Assembly: GCF_900102105.1 (NCBI RefSeq)
Contig: NZ_FNBB01000002.1
Span: 248,001 to 312,000, forward strand
Direction of reading: 5' to 3'
From: Agrobacterium pusense
GTDB lineage: Bacteria; Pseudomonadota; Alphaproteobacteria; Rhizobiales; Rhizobiaceae
Length of the DNA stretch: 64,000 bases
Part shown: one piece after another, positions 7,929 to 16,641 of the stretch
How the letters are laid out: every line of letters begins with the position of its first letter
Numbering within the stretch: position 1 is the stretch's first letter
Program-made: the position numbers and the translations under genes
Notes under the pieces: generated by a model
Database searches by the model: none
What the model saw: the letters and a program-made list of their open reading frames with translations, nothing else
What the model was told of the DNA's origin: nothing

Positions 7929-9140
7929 TCAGGCCGCTGTGAACGGCTGACCGACATGTTCCATCACTTCGGTAAACCATTTGGCAGAGAGGTCGAAATG
8001 CTTTCCGCCCTTGATACGCGGAAATTCGATGGTCCGCAATTTGCCATTCTGGTCTTCGTCGTGGCCGGTTACACCGGAGACCTTGTTGAGTGCGCTTTCC
8101 ACGGCGAGATCGACCATGCCCTGGATGAGGCGCAGATCGTCACCATTGGCGGGGGCAGAGCGGGCGAAATAGCCCGATTTCTGCACCATGGAGCGTTCCG
8201 CGCCGATGAGGCTGGCAAACTGCTTCTGGAACCAGCCGCCGACATTGATCGTGTCGATCTTCACATGGCCGAAGGCATCGCGCTTTACCGCTTCGCCGGA
8301 AGCCTCGCGTTCAGCGACGATGGAATCGAGACCGGCACCTTCGGAGACGAACAGCGTGACGTAGCCGTGTCTGTCCATGATTTCCTTCAGGCGCTCGGCT
8401 TCCGCTTCGATGTCGAAGGCCATTTCCGGCAGGTAGATGCCGTCGATGTTCTTCATCTGCGTGTTCATCATCAGGCCTTCGACATATTCGTTGCCGTTGG
8501 TCTTCTGGATATAGGCACGGGCGGTGGCCGCCGTCAGCCAGCCGCAATGGCGGCCCATGACTTCGTGGATAACGAAGGTTTTGGGGGCTGCGCTCTGCTC
8601 GTTGCTGACATTGTCGAAGAAGGACGCGCCGACTTCGGCGGCCGTCCAGGCGCCAAGCGACTGCTTGATCGGAACCACGTCATTGTCCACCGTCTTCGGC
8701 AGACCGACGACGGTGAGGTCGTAGCCGTTGGCGCCGAGATAGGCGGCGAGGTCCGCTGCGGTCGTATTGGTGTCGTCACCGCCGATGGTATGAAGAATGG
8801 TGACGCCGTCAGCCGCCAGCCGCTCGGCAGCGACACGAAGCGGATTATCGCCTTCCTTGACGAGGCCGCGCTTGGCGCAATCGGCGGCGTTGGTAAGCTT
8901 GACGCGGCTGTTGCCGATCGGCGAGCCGCCGTAACGATGCAGCAGATGCGCCTTTTCCCGCATGTCTTTGCTGATTTCGATGCGATCACCCAGAAGCACG
9001 CCCTGATAACCGGAGCGATAAGCGATGATGTCGATCTCAGGCGCTATATCGCTGTATCGTTCGATCAGGCCGCCCACGGCCGAAGAGAGACAGGGCGCAA
9101 GGCCACCCGCGGTCAGCATTGCGACTTTCTGTTTGGCCAT
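7929..9140 (-). CDS. pfp: Pyrophosphate-dependent 6-phosphofructokinase
   Basis: Interconverts fructose 6-phosphate and fructose 1,6-bisphosphate using PPi. The 403-residue sequence has the PFK fold with MLTAGGLAPCL at residues 8-18, IGGDDTN near 105-111 and PKTVDNDV near 134-141. Asp in GGDD, where ATP-PFKs have Gly, is the residue that marks PPi dependence in this family. Two adjacent ATGs are possible; the second (9140) was chosen because it lies 7 bases after GGAG. Many Rhizobiaceae use the Entner-Doudoroff route and lack an ATP-PFK, so this reversible enzyme may serve mainly gluconeogenesis or the pentose cycle (inference). The promoter region contains a tandem decamer. Confidence 0.94.
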   Translation of the reverse strand: MAKQKVAMLTAGGLAPCLSSAVGGLIERYSDIAPEIDIIAYRSGYQGVLLGDRIEISKDMREKAHLLHRYGGSPIGNSRVKLTNAADCAKRGLVKEGDNPLRVAAERLAADGVTILHTIGGDDTNTTAADLAAYLGANGYDLTVVGLPKTVDNDVVPIKQSLGAWTAAEVGASFFDNVSNEQSAAPKTFVIHEVMGRHCGWLTAATARAYIQKTNGNEYVEGLMMNTQMKNIDGIYLPEMAFDIEAEAERLKEIMDRHGYVTLFVSEGAGLDSIVAEREASGEAVKRDAFGHVKIDTINVGGWFQKQFASLIGAERSMVQKSGYFARSAPANGDDLRLIQGMVDLAVESALNKVSGVTGHDEDQNGKLRTIEFPRIKGGKHFDLSAKWFTEVMEHVGQPFTAA

Positions 9141-9169
9141 CATGGCTCTCCTTTTGCGTATACTCAAAC

Positions 9170-9189
9170 ACATGTCTGGACATGTCTGG
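9170..9189. promoter_or_regulatory. Tandem decamer repeat in the pfp upstream region
   Basis: ACATGTCTGG occurs twice back to back, 30 bases before the pfp start. Each copy contains the palindrome ACATGT, so the sites are spaced exactly 10 bp, one helical turn. This could be an operator. The remaining intergenic sequence to 9456 is AT-rich around 9220-9300 and 9390-9415 and shows no gene. Confidence 0.35.
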
Positions 9190-9456
9190 CAAATGGATGC
9201 GACAGCCGCGTGTAGGTGTAAAGTGAATTTATCAAGAAAAACGCCGATTTCTCGCGCTTTTTCAGCGGCTTGACCTGACCGGGCAAATATAATCGTTTCA
9301 ATAGGCCCATTGCGGACACGGGCCCAGTGCCCTGTGGAAAACCCGGAGTTCCGTTCACCCCGCTATCTTGTTCCTGAAGCAAAACTGTCGCAAAGATGAA
9401 TAAAAGTTAATGCCGCTTACCCGCTGTGGATATTGCATTCGCGGCAATATCCCGTC

Positions 9457-10209
9457 ATGCTTGCGGTCATGATGTTCGATTTCGCCTGTTTGCAAATTTC
9501 ATCCCTGTGGGAACGGCTGCTCGGCGCAATCGGCGACGCGGCAGGCAACGCGCTTGGTCGCGTGGTGGAAGCCATCCGCACCCTGTTCGAAGGTGATCCG
9601 GAAACGCGCCGCAAGGTCTCTTTTTCCGTAGCCATCATCGCGCTTTCCGCCAAGATGGCGAAGGCCGACGGCATCGTCAACGATGCCGAGGTGCGGGCCT
9701 TCAGGCAGATTTTCGATTTTCCGGAAGAAGAAGCCAAAAACGTTGCCCGTCTTTATAACCTCGCACGTCAGGACGTTGCGGGTTACGAAGCCTATGCGGA
9801 GCGGCTTGCCGGTCTTTGCGGTTCCGGTCACGATAATTGCGAGATGCTGGAAAGCGTCATCGACGGCCTGTTTCATATCGCCAAGGCGGATGGCCTGATC
9901 CACGAGCGTGAGCTTGCCTTCCTCGGCCGTATCGCGGAAATCTTCCATATCACCGAAGATCATTTCGAAACGATCATGGCGCGGCATGTGCATATGGATG
10001 GGCGCGATCCCTACCGCGTGCTCGGTGTTTCGCCGTCCGACGACTTCCTGGATATCCGCAAGCGTTACCGTTCGCTGGTGGCGGAGCATCATCCCGACAA
10101 GCTCATCGCCCGTGGCGTTCCCATGGAATTGCATGCGGCTGCGAATGAGCGTATGGCGGCTCTCAACGCCGCCTATGCGGCCATCGAGAAAGAACGCCGC
10201 GTCGCATGA
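9457..10209 (+). CDS. TerB/DnaJ-domain protein, DjlA-like
   Basis: A probable co-chaperone for DnaK. About residues 45-160 form a TerB-like helical domain with the acidic KMAKADGIVND and HIAKADGLIHERE segments, and the last 65 residues form a J domain (DPYRVLGVS, then HHPDK with an intact HPD). This TerB-plus-J order is that of DjlA, but there is no clear N-terminal membrane anchor, unlike E. coli DjlA. The start is uncertain: ATGs at 9457, 9469 and 9472 and a TTG at 9490 are all in frame and none has a good ribosome-binding site. The stop overlaps the start of the amidase gene (ATGA), so the two are coupled. Confidence 0.82.
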   Translation: MLAVMMFDFACLQISSLWERLLGAIGDAAGNALGRVVEAIRTLFEGDPETRRKVSFSVAIIALSAKMAKADGIVNDAEVRAFRQIFDFPEEEAKNVARLYNLARQDVAGYEAYAERLAGLCGSGHDNCEMLESVIDGLFHIAKADGLIHERELAFLGRIAEIFHITEDHFETIMARHVHMDGRDPYRVLGVSPSDDFLDIRKRYRSLVAEHHPDKLIARGVPMELHAAANERMAALNAAYAAIEKERRVA

Positions 10210-10985
10210 GTGAATGTCTGCCGGATTTTACCCCGGATTTCGGGGGCGCAACTGTTGCGCCTTCGCCTAATCACGGCGAGAGGATCGGCGTGCCCGGTCC
10301 CGATATCATTCTTCTTCATTATACCGGCATGACGACAGCCGATGGCGCTCTGTCGTGGCTCTGCAATCCCGAAAGCCAGGTATCGAGCCACTACTTTGTT
10401 TTCGAAGACGGGCGCACCGTCCAGCTTGTGCCGGAAACCCGACGTGCATGGCACGCGGGAAAAAGCTCCTGGGCCGGGGACGAGGATATCAACTCCCGAT
10501 CCATAGGCATCGAAATCGCCAATCAGGGTCATCCCGGCGGGCTGCCGGAATTCCCCATGGAGCAGGTGGAAGCCGTCATCGAATTATGTCGCGATTGCGG
10601 CCAGCGGTGGCATATCGCCCCTGAAAGGGTGCTTGCCCACTCGGACGTGGCGCCGATCCGCAAGGTCGATCCGGGCGAAAAATTCCCGTGGGACATCCTG
10701 TCGCAGCACGGTGTCGGCCATTGGGTTGAACCCGCGCCAATCCGCGGCGGGCGTTTTTTCCAGCGCGGCGACCATGGCCAGCCCGTCGAAGCGCTGCAGT
10801 CGATGCTGTCCATCTATGGTTACGGCGTTGAAATAACGGGCAATTATTGTGAAAAAACCGAGGGCGCCGTGGCGGCGTTCCAGAGGCATTTCCGGCCCGC
10901 ACTGGTGGATGGCATTGCGGATTTTTCCACCATTGACACCCTGCACCGGCTGATTGCCAGCCTGCCGAAATTTTCGGTCGCCTGA
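10206..10985 (+). CDS. N-acetylmuramoyl-L-alanine amidase (Amidase_2, AmpD/AmiD-like) with PG-binding domain
   Basis: Zinc amidase that removes the peptide from (anhydro)MurNAc. In the 259 residues, Amidase_2 covers about 20-170 with the zinc ligands in LLHYTGM, LAHSDVAP and KVDPGEKFPW. A PG_binding_1 domain (QPVEALQSMLSIYGYG) fills about 195-250. No signal peptide is visible, so the enzyme is probably cytoplasmic and serves muropeptide recycling as AmpD does, although E. coli AmiD with the same two-domain order is an outer-membrane lipoprotein. It starts within the last codons of the DjlA-like gene, and a terminator follows. Confidence 0.92.
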   Translation: MSECLPDFTPDFGGATVAPSPNHGERIGVPGPDIILLHYTGMTTADGALSWLCNPESQVSSHYFVFEDGRTVQLVPETRRAWHAGKSSWAGDEDINSRSIGIEIANQGHPGGLPEFPMEQVEAVIELCRDCGQRWHIAPERVLAHSDVAPIRKVDPGEKFPWDILSQHGVGHWVEPAPIRGGRFFQRGDHGQPVEALQSMLSIYGYGVEITGNYCEKTEGAVAAFQRHFRPALVDGIADFSTIDTLHRLIASLPKFSVA

Positions 10986-11010
10986 ACGCAGATTCTGGAA
11001 AACAAATCCC

Positions 11011-11041
11011 GGTTTGCCGCGCTCCGCAAATCGCTTTTTTT
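11011..11041 (+). terminator. Probable terminator after the amidase gene
   Basis: GGTTTGC pairs with GCAAATC (one G-U) across an 8-nt loop, followed by GC and seven Ts. It lies 26 bases after the stop codon. Confidence 0.55.
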
Positions 11042-11148
11042 GCGTTGCCACAGTTAATCCGCATTGAGGAAGTTTAAGAACAGCACTGTATGCGGTGACG
11101 TTCTTCAGGGGAACCTGCCGTCAATATCAATCAAGGAGACCGGACAGC

Positions 11149-11170
11149 GGAGAGTCGCGATCGACTTTCC
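11149..11170 (+). promoter_or_regulatory. Stable leader hairpin upstream of the secreted SLT gene
   Basis: GGAGAGTCG and CGACTTTCC pair (9 bp, one G-U) around the tetraloop CGAT; one more C-G pair extends the stem. No T-run follows, so it is not an ordinary terminator. It sits 63 bases before the ATG and may be a leader structure or a processed RNA end. Function unknown. Confidence 0.35.
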
Positions 11171-11233
11171 GGGCGTTGACTAATTGTGCCGATTCATTGT
11201 TCCGGTCCTCCGATCTGGAGACTTTTTCTACAT

Positions 11234-11773
11234 ATGAACAGGGTTGTTGTTGCTGTCGTAGTGGGTATTGCTGTACTCGCTTCGCAGGCGGGGATTGCTT
11301 TTGCCAAAGATGAAGACGTGAAGACCAAAACCGTGACGCTGGAGAATTTCTTCCGCAAGCCCGGTTATCCCATGCCAGAAAAGAGCCTGCCTTCTTCGCT
11401 CAGGAACGATTATTCCGATCTGATCGTCAAATATGCCAAGCGTTACGGCGTTCCCACCAATCTGGCGCATGCCGTGGTTTCGGTTGAAAGCAAGTTCAAC
11501 CCCAAGGCTCGTGGCAGCGCCGGCGAAGTCGGGCTGATGCAGATCAAGCCGGCGACGGCGCGGATGATGGGTTATCGCGGCACGACCAAGGCGCTGTACG
11601 ATCCCGAGACCAACATTCGCTGGGGCATGCAATATCTGGCGACGGCGCATCAGCTGGGCGGCGGTCAGGTTTGCAGCACGATCCTGCGGTACAATGCCGG
11701 CCATGGCGCTACCCGCATGAACCCGGTCTCCAAGCGTTATTGCGGCAAGGTGCAGGCGCTGCTGGCCGGCTGA
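11234..11773 (+). CDS. Secreted single-domain SLT lytic transglycosylase
   Basis: A 179-residue protein with a clear Sec signal (MNRVVVAVVVGIAVLASQ, cleavage near AFA-KD at about 24) and one SLT domain from about 65 to the end. Catalytic Glu lies in VVSVESKFN (about E90), followed by GEVGLMQIKPATA and WGMQYLATAH; the RYNAGHGA motif is the SLT substrate-groove signature. It is the minimal form of the fold, lacking the linker of the paralogue at 6038-7117. The start at 11234 was chosen over one 16 codons upstream because it gives the canonical signal peptide. Expected role: periplasmic peptidoglycan remodelling. Confidence 0.9.
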   Translation: MNRVVVAVVVGIAVLASQAGIAFAKDEDVKTKTVTLENFFRKPGYPMPEKSLPSSLRNDYSDLIVKYAKRYGVPTNLAHAVVSVESKFNPKARGSAGEVGLMQIKPATARMMGYRGTTKALYDPETNIRWGMQYLATAHQLGGGQVCSTILRYNAGHGATRMNPVSKRYCGKVQALLAG

Positions 11774-11861
11774 GGCCTCCATCGTCTGAGAAATTGCGAA
11801 AAGCGATTCCGCTCCCACCCGTCATGCTGTAGTCAGAAGCAAAGCTGATACGGAGCATGAC

Positions 11862-13049
11862 ATGCCTGATTTCAAATATATCGTCGTCGGGGCCGGGATG
11901 ATGGGAGCGGCTGCGGCGCGGCATCTCTCAGTGCAAACGGATGGCGTGGCGCTGATCGGCCCGGGTGAACCCGCCGATCCCAAGACCCATAAGGGCGTGT
12001 TCTCAAGCCATTACGACGAGGCGCGCATCACTCGCGGGTTTGACGGCGATCCCGTCTGGGCGGAACTGGCGCAACGTTCCATCCACCGTTATGCCGAGAT
12101 CGAGGCTAAGAGCGGCATCCGCTTTTTCACCGAAGCGGGCTGCCTGTTCACCGGCAACGGCAAGGGTCTTGCCGGTGATTATGTCTCGCGCGCCCTTTCC
12201 TCGGCCGACCGTCTAGGCCTTGGCATAGAGACGCTGGGCCATGATGTGCTTGCCGACCGGTTTCCGATGTTCTCCCTGCCAGCCGATCAAGGCGGTTATT
12301 TCGAGGCGCGGAATGCCGGTCACGTCAATCCACGGGCCCTGGTGAAAGCGCAGTGCGCCATTGCGGAAGCGCAGGGCGCACGGTTGCTGCGCGAGACGGT
12401 GACGCATATTCGCGATACCTCCCGTGGCGTTGAGGTTTCGACCCGCGAAGGGGCCATCCACACCGCCGAAAAGGTCATCGTAGCCGCCGGCGGTTTTACC
12501 AACATGGCAGAACTTCTTCCATCGCCGGTCGATATGGCGGCAACGGGCCGAACCATCGTGTTTTTCGAGCTGGACGAGGCAAGGCAGGCCCTGTTTGGAG
12601 CGATGCCATCCACCATCGTCCTCGCGGAGACCGAGGACGACATCGTCTACATCCTGCCGCCGGTGCGTTATCCCGACGGCAAGGTCTATCTGAAGATCGG
12701 CGGCGAGAGCGAGAAGGGCAGGCTGGAAACGCTGGCTGACGCGGTTGGCTGGTTCCATTCGGACGGCACGCCTGAGGAGGTGGAGTTTTTGAAGAAGCGG
12801 GCGCTATCACTGATGCCGGAGCTTGCCGGCTGCCCCGTGACCTCCGGCTCCTGTGTCGCCTCCATCACCCGCAGCGGCTATCCCTACATCGGCTATACGC
12901 AATCTTCCAACATCGCGGTTCTGACCGGCGGCAATTTCGTTTCCGCCAAATCTTCGGACGAAATCGGACGGCTGGGAGCCGTGCTGCTTTTGAACGGTCA
13001 GCTGGCAGAGGATGAGTTCGCCGCCGAAATGGCCCCGGTTTTCGTCTGA
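11862..13049 (+). CDS. FAD-dependent oxidoreductase, DAO/monomeric sarcosine oxidase-like (copy 1)
   Basis: Amine or amino-acid oxidase of the DAO fold, 395 residues. The N-terminus holds the dinucleotide-binding motif YIVVGAGMMGAAAARHL, residues 6-22. The C-terminal LTGGNFVSAKSS resembles the flavin-contacting loop of monomeric sarcosine oxidase. A Cys (about C331) two to three residues before the strand S-I-T-x-S-G-Y-P lines up with the Cys that carries covalent FAD in that family; this alignment is by eye. Substrate is not predictable. A close paralogue follows 60 bases downstream in the same orientation, so this is a tandem duplication, with GEPAD and SHYDEARITR almost unchanged in both. 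Confidence 0.85.
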   Translation: MPDFKYIVVGAGMMGAAAARHLSVQTDGVALIGPGEPADPKTHKGVFSSHYDEARITRGFDGDPVWAELAQRSIHRYAEIEAKSGIRFFTEAGCLFTGNGKGLAGDYVSRALSSADRLGLGIETLGHDVLADRFPMFSLPADQGGYFEARNAGHVNPRALVKAQCAIAEAQGARLLRETVTHIRDTSRGVEVSTREGAIHTAEKVIVAAGGFTNMAELLPSPVDMAATGRTIVFFELDEARQALFGAMPSTIVLAETEDDIVYILPPVRYPDGKVYLKIGGESEKGRLETLADAVGWFHSDGTPEEVEFLKKRALSLMPELAGCPVTSGSCVASITRSGYPYIGYTQSSNIAVLTGGNFVSAKSSDEIGRLGAVLLLNGQLAEDEFAAEMAPVFV

Positions 13050-13109
13050 CATTTTCGGGCGAAGCGGCTAAAAGGTTTCGACGGAAGTGAGCGGGTAAAG
13101 AGGGGCGGC

Positions 13110-14300
13110 ATGTCGGGACATTTCAAATATATCGTCGTGGGCCGCGGCATGATGGGCGCCGCCGCCGCCCGCCATCTGGCCGAAACAGTGGATGGCGTCG
13201 CGCTGATCGGTCCCGGTGAGCCTGCAGATATAAAATCGCATCAAGGCGTCTTCGCCAGCCATTATGACGAGGCGCGGATTACCCGCACCATCGATGGCGA
13301 TGCCGACTGGGCGTTGCTCGCCAACCGTTCCATTGCACGTTATGGCGATATTGCCACACGCAGCGGTGTCGAGTTTTACGCGCCGGTCGGCTGCCTGATG
13401 GTTGGGCCTGAGCGGGGCGGCGCCAATCCCTTTGTCGATGATGTTCTGAAGGCGGCTGCTCGGCTCGGGGTTTCCACGGAACTCCTGGATGACCAGAGCC
13501 TGAAAAGCCGCTTTCCCTATTTCTCCTTTGAACAGAGCTGCGAAGGCGTCTTCGAGAGGGATAATGCCGGTTACGTCAATCCCCGCGCGCTGGTGAAAGC
13601 ACAGGCCATACTGGCGGAAAAGGCGGGTGTTACGCTGATCGACGATATCGTTGTTTCCACCCGGGAAGAAAGTGGCCGGGCATCGGTTCATACGGCATCA
13701 GGTGCGGTTTACACCGCAGACCGGGTGTTGGTGGCGGCTGGCGGCTTCTCGATTACCAAAGATCTGTTGCCCCAGCCGGTAGCGCTGGATGTCTATGCAC
13801 GCACCGTTGCTTTCTTTGAGATAGATGGGGGTGATCTGGATCAATATGCCGGCATGCCGTCGCTGATCTACGAGCCGCGCGATACGACAAAACATATCTA
13901 TCTTCTGCCGCCGGTCCGCTATCCCGATGGCAAATTCTACCTGAAGATTGGCGGCGATCCCGATGACAAGCGGCTCGGCAGTGATCCGGAAATCCGGGAA
14001 TGGTTCCGTTCCGGCGGACGTGAAAGCGTGCGGGATCATCTCGCTGACATCGTCGGAACGCTGGTGCCTGCCATCGATCTCTCGCGTGTCTCGATGGCCG
14101 CCTGTGTCGTCTCCAAAACCGGCAGCGGTTATCCCGCCATCGGTTTCACAGCCTCGCCGCGCATCGCCGTTCTGACCGGTGGTAACGGCATGGCGGCCAA
14201 GAGCTCCGATGAGATCGGACGGCTTGGCGCGTTGCTGCTACGAGACGGAGAAATCGCCGACGGTGCTTTCTCGACGGATTTCAAACCCGCATTTCTTTAA
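13110..14300 (+). CDS. FAD-dependent oxidoreductase, DAO/monomeric sarcosine oxidase-like (copy 2)
   Basis: Paralogue of the preceding gene, 396 residues, collinear over its whole length (FKYIVVGRGMMGAAAARHL, GVFASHYDEARITR, YLLPPVRYPDGKFYLKIGG, AKSSDEIGRLGALLL). The conserved Cys corresponds to about C332. In the dinucleotide motif the residue between the first two Gly is Arg rather than Ala, which still fits G-x-G-x-x-G. Divergence is spread evenly, suggesting an old duplication with different substrates rather than a recent copy. Both genes probably form one operon that ends before rnpB; no terminator is evident, and the rnpB promoter must overlap the 3' end of this gene. Confidence 0.84.
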   Translation: MSGHFKYIVVGRGMMGAAAARHLAETVDGVALIGPGEPADIKSHQGVFASHYDEARITRTIDGDADWALLANRSIARYGDIATRSGVEFYAPVGCLMVGPERGGANPFVDDVLKAAARLGVSTELLDDQSLKSRFPYFSFEQSCEGVFERDNAGYVNPRALVKAQAILAEKAGVTLIDDIVVSTREESGRASVHTASGAVYTADRVLVAAGGFSITKDLLPQPVALDVYARTVAFFEIDGGDLDQYAGMPSLIYEPRDTTKHIYLLPPVRYPDGKFYLKIGGDPDDKRLGSDPEIREWFRSGGRESVRDHLADIVGTLVPAIDLSRVSMAACVVSKTGSGYPAIGFTASPRIAVLTGGNGMAAKSSDEIGRLGALLLRDGEIADGAFSTDFKPAFL

Positions 14301-14355
14301 TCTTGGCCGTCGCTTTTCGGTGGCTTTCGCTGCGGAACATGGTTATGCAGCCCAT

Positions 14356-14755
14356 GCCAGTTGGCCGGGCAGCCGCGCTTTACCAATGTCGAAAGACGGT
14401 AAGGTGAGGAAAGTCCGGGCTCCACGGAAATACGGTGCCGGATAACGTCCGGCGGGGGCGACCCCAGGGAAAGTGCCACAGAGAGCAAACCGCCATGCAT
14501 CGCATGGTAAGGGTGAAAGGGTGGGGTAAGAGCCCACCGCGCTTCTGGTAACAGCGGCGGCAAGGTAAACCCCACCGGGAGCAAGACCGAATAGGGATGA
14601 CACGGGGCGGGCGAAAGCCCGTTCACAGCCGGTTTCCGGGCCCGTCATCCGGGTGGGTTGCGCGAGGCGGCATGCAAATGCCGTCCCAGATGAATGGCTG
14701 CCACGTTCCGGGTCAAACCGGGGCCATACAGAACCCGGCTTACAGGCCAACTGGC
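14356..14755 (+). ncRNA. rnpB: RNase P RNA component, bacterial class A
   Basis: The catalytic RNA that removes 5' leaders from pre-tRNA. The ends pair to form helix P1: GCCAGTTGGCC at the 5' end with GGCCAACTGGC at the 3' end (11 bp). The conserved core is present: GAGGAAAGTCCGGGCTCC near 14407 (P4 5' strand and CR-I) and ACAGAACCCGGCTTACAG near 14729 (CR-V and P4 3' strand), along with GGGTGAAAGGGTG-type elements between them. About 400 nt is normal for alphaproteobacteria. Several spurious reading frames cross it on both strands and are not genes. Mature ends are estimated from P1. Confidence 0.96.
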
Positions 14756-14756
14756 G

Positions 14757-14789
14757 AATTTCCTCTTCGGCTTCGAGGGTGGAAATTTT
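14757..14789 (+). terminator. Terminator of rnpB
   Basis: AATTTCCTC pairs with GAGG-GT-GGAAATT (two-base bulge) and is followed by TT; it begins two bases after P1 of the RNase P RNA. Confidence 0.65.
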
Positions 14790-14948
14790 GGCGGGATGAA
14801 GACATCCTGTTGTTTCATAAAAGAAAATATATTTTTCCATGATGCATTTTTGCGTCGTGAAGGCGGGTTGCTGCGCGCAAAGTAAACCATTCGTTAAACT
14901 TAACGGCTTATGAATTTCCGATGCGAAGGCGGTATCGTGCCGGCTTCA

Positions 14949-14983
14949 TCCCATTGACGCCCATAGTGTCCCATGGTATCCCA
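14949..14983. promoter_or_regulatory. MraZ operator: four TGGGN repeats at 10-bp steps
   Basis: On the plus strand CCCA recurs at 14950, 14960, 14970 and 14980, each preceded by T or G. On the minus strand these are TGGGA, TGGGA, TGGGC and TGGGA separated by five bases. This is the spacing known for MraZ binding sites in other bacteria. They lie 177-211 bases before the mraZ ATG, at the expected dcw promoter. Confidence 0.8.
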
Positions 14984-15159
14984 AATGCACACCACATTGG
15001 GTCGTGTTTTTGACCCGCAATCGCTGAAACGAGTGAGGAGCCTGCAAGGGGCTGCTGCAGGGCACGTCGCCCTGGCGCTTGGCGATGTGTCGTGCGTACC
15101 GGTGTCGGCTGCGGGGCGGATGAATCGCTTTGCGGCATGCGGTTTTGGCGAGTTGAGTA

Positions 15160-15600
15160 ATGGACCGCTTTTTATCGAACGTGACGAACAGGATCGACGC
15201 CAAGGGGCGCGTTTCGGTTCCGTCTCCGTTTCGTTCGGTGCTGGCCAAGCGCGGCGTTCAGGAGCTTTATTGTCTCCAGGATTTTGCGTTTCCGGCAATC
15301 AGTGTCGGCGGTCCGGATCTGCTGGAGCGCTACGAGCGGCAGATTGCGTCCATGGATGCCTTCTCGCCGGAAGCGAACGCAATGTCGCTGCTGGTTCACG
15401 GCGGCGGTGTTTTCATGAAGCTCGACCAGGAAGGTCGATTGATGGTGACGGATTTTGTGCGGGAATTCACCGGCATCACTACCGAGGTCACCTTCGTCGG
15501 ACGAGCGGATCATTTTCAGCTTTGGCAACCGGATGCGTTTTTGGCGGCGCAGGCGGAAGCAAGAGCGGGGCGCGGTTTTTCGGCTGCTCGCCCCGCCTAG
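15160..15600 (+). CDS. mraZ: Transcriptional regulator MraZ
   Basis: DNA-binding protein of the AbrB-like MraZ family and first gene of the dcw cluster, which it autoregulates in the species studied. The 146 residues contain two tandem MraZ half-domains; the first has the conserved DAKGRVSVP (residues 13-21), the second LDQEGRLMV near 87-95 followed by [11 protein letters not shown]. The family assembles as a ring with many DNA-binding faces, which fits the four repeats upstream. It is followed by rsmH after 14 bases. The long leader of about 170 bases between the operator and the ATG contains no other convincing gene. Confidence 0.96.
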   Translation: MDRFLSNVTNRIDAKGRVSVPSPFRSVLAKRGVQELYCLQDFAFPAISVGGPDLLERYERQIASMDAFSPEANAMSLLVHGGGVFMKLDQEGRLMVTDFVREFTGITTEVTFVGRADHFQLWQPDAFLAAQAEARAGRGFSAARPA

Positions 15601-15614
15601 GACGGGGACAGTCA

Positions 15615-16640
15615 ATGGCGGCGAATTCTGGCGGACGATCTTCTGATGCCGATGGCGGACCTCAGCGCCATATCCCCGTGCTGATTCGTGAAGTCATCAG
15701 CGCGCTTGAACCCGCCCCCGGCAAAATTATTCTGGATGGCACTTTCGGCGCCGGCGGCTATACCCAGGCCATTCTCGATCGCGGCGCAAATGTCATCGCA
15801 CTAGACCGCGATCCAACGGCGATCTCCGGCGGTCAGGCAATGGTCGCAGCCAATGGCGGCCGGCTTTCGCTCATCCAATCGCAATTTTCCGATCTCGCGA
15901 AACATGCGCCCGAGGGCGGCCTTGATGGCGTCGTTCTCGATATCGGCGTATCCTCCATGCAGATCGACGAGGCCGAGCGCGGTTTTTCCTTCCAGAAAAA
16001 CGGCCCCCTCGACATGCGCATGTCCGCTTCCGGCGTTTCGGCGGCCGATGTCGTCAACCGCGCCAAGGTTGGCGATCTCATCCGCATCTTCGGTTTTCTC
16101 GGCGAAGAAAAGCAGCCGGGTCGCATTGCCCGCGCTATCGAGAAGAGGAGGGCGGAAGAGCCTTTCCGCACCACCCGCGATCTGGCGGGCCTGATCGAGA
16201 TCGTCACGCCACGGAAAGCCAAGGACAAGATTCATCCGGCAACGCGGGTGTTCCAGGCGCTGCGTGTTTTCGTCAATGATGAGCTGGGTGAGCTGGCGCA
16301 GGCATTGTTTGCCGCCGAGCAGGTTCTGAAGCCCGGCGGTCGGCTGGTCGTCGTCACCTTCCATTCGCTGGAAGACCGTATCGTCAAGAAATTCTTCTCC
16401 GACCGTTCGGGCAAGGCAGCCGGTTCCCGGCATCTGCCGATGGTGGAGGACAAGCCCTCCATTTTCGAGAATATCGGCAAGCCGATGATTGCTGCCAGCG
16501 ACGAGGAGGCGGAGCTTAATCCGCGGGCCCGTTCGGCCAAGCTCCGCGCGGGCCTGCGCACCACGGCACCGGCGCGCGCTGCGGATTTCTCGATATTCGA
16601 GCTTCCCGATCTCGCCAGCCTTGAAAAGATGGGAGGCTGA
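15615..16640 (+). CDS. rsmH: 16S rRNA (cytosine(1402)-N4)-methyltransferase
   Basis: SAM-dependent methylation of C1402 in the ribosomal P site (formerly MraW). The 341-residue protein begins [10 protein letters not shown] and shows [10 protein letters not shown] near residues 19-28, SAM motif [10 protein letters not shown] near 42-51, ALDRDP near 62-67, [10 protein letters not shown] and the conserved [14 protein letters not shown] block, then [15 protein letters not shown] near 250. The reading frame is open far upstream across mraZ, but the start at 15615 matches family length and has GGGGA before it. Part of the dcw transcript, overlapping nothing. Confidence 0.96.
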   Translation: MAANSGGRSSDADGGPQRHIPVLIREVISALEPAPGKIILDGTFGAGGYTQAILDRGANVIALDRDPTAISGGQAMVAANGGRLSLIQSQFSDLAKHAPEGGLDGVVLDIGVSSMQIDEAERGFSFQKNGPLDMRMSASGVSAADVVNRAKVGDLIRIFGFLGEEKQPGRIARAIEKRRAEEPFRTTRDLAGLIEIVTPRKAKDKIHPATRVFQALRVFVNDELGELAQALFAAEQVLKPGGRLVVVTFHSLEDRIVKKFFSDRSGKAAGSRHLPMVEDKPSIFENIGKPMIAASDEEAELNPRARSAKLRAGLRTTAPARAADFSIFELPDLASLEKMGG

Positions 16641-16641
16641 T

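Noticed and set aside
14297-14840. Several open frames on both strands over the RNase P RNA gene
   Set aside because: The RNA core motifs and P1 helix explain the sequence; the translations have no family resemblance.
14973-15614. An upstream extension of the rsmH reading frame covering mraZ
   Set aside because: It reads through mraZ in another frame; the start at 15615 matches RsmH family length and has a ribosome-binding site.
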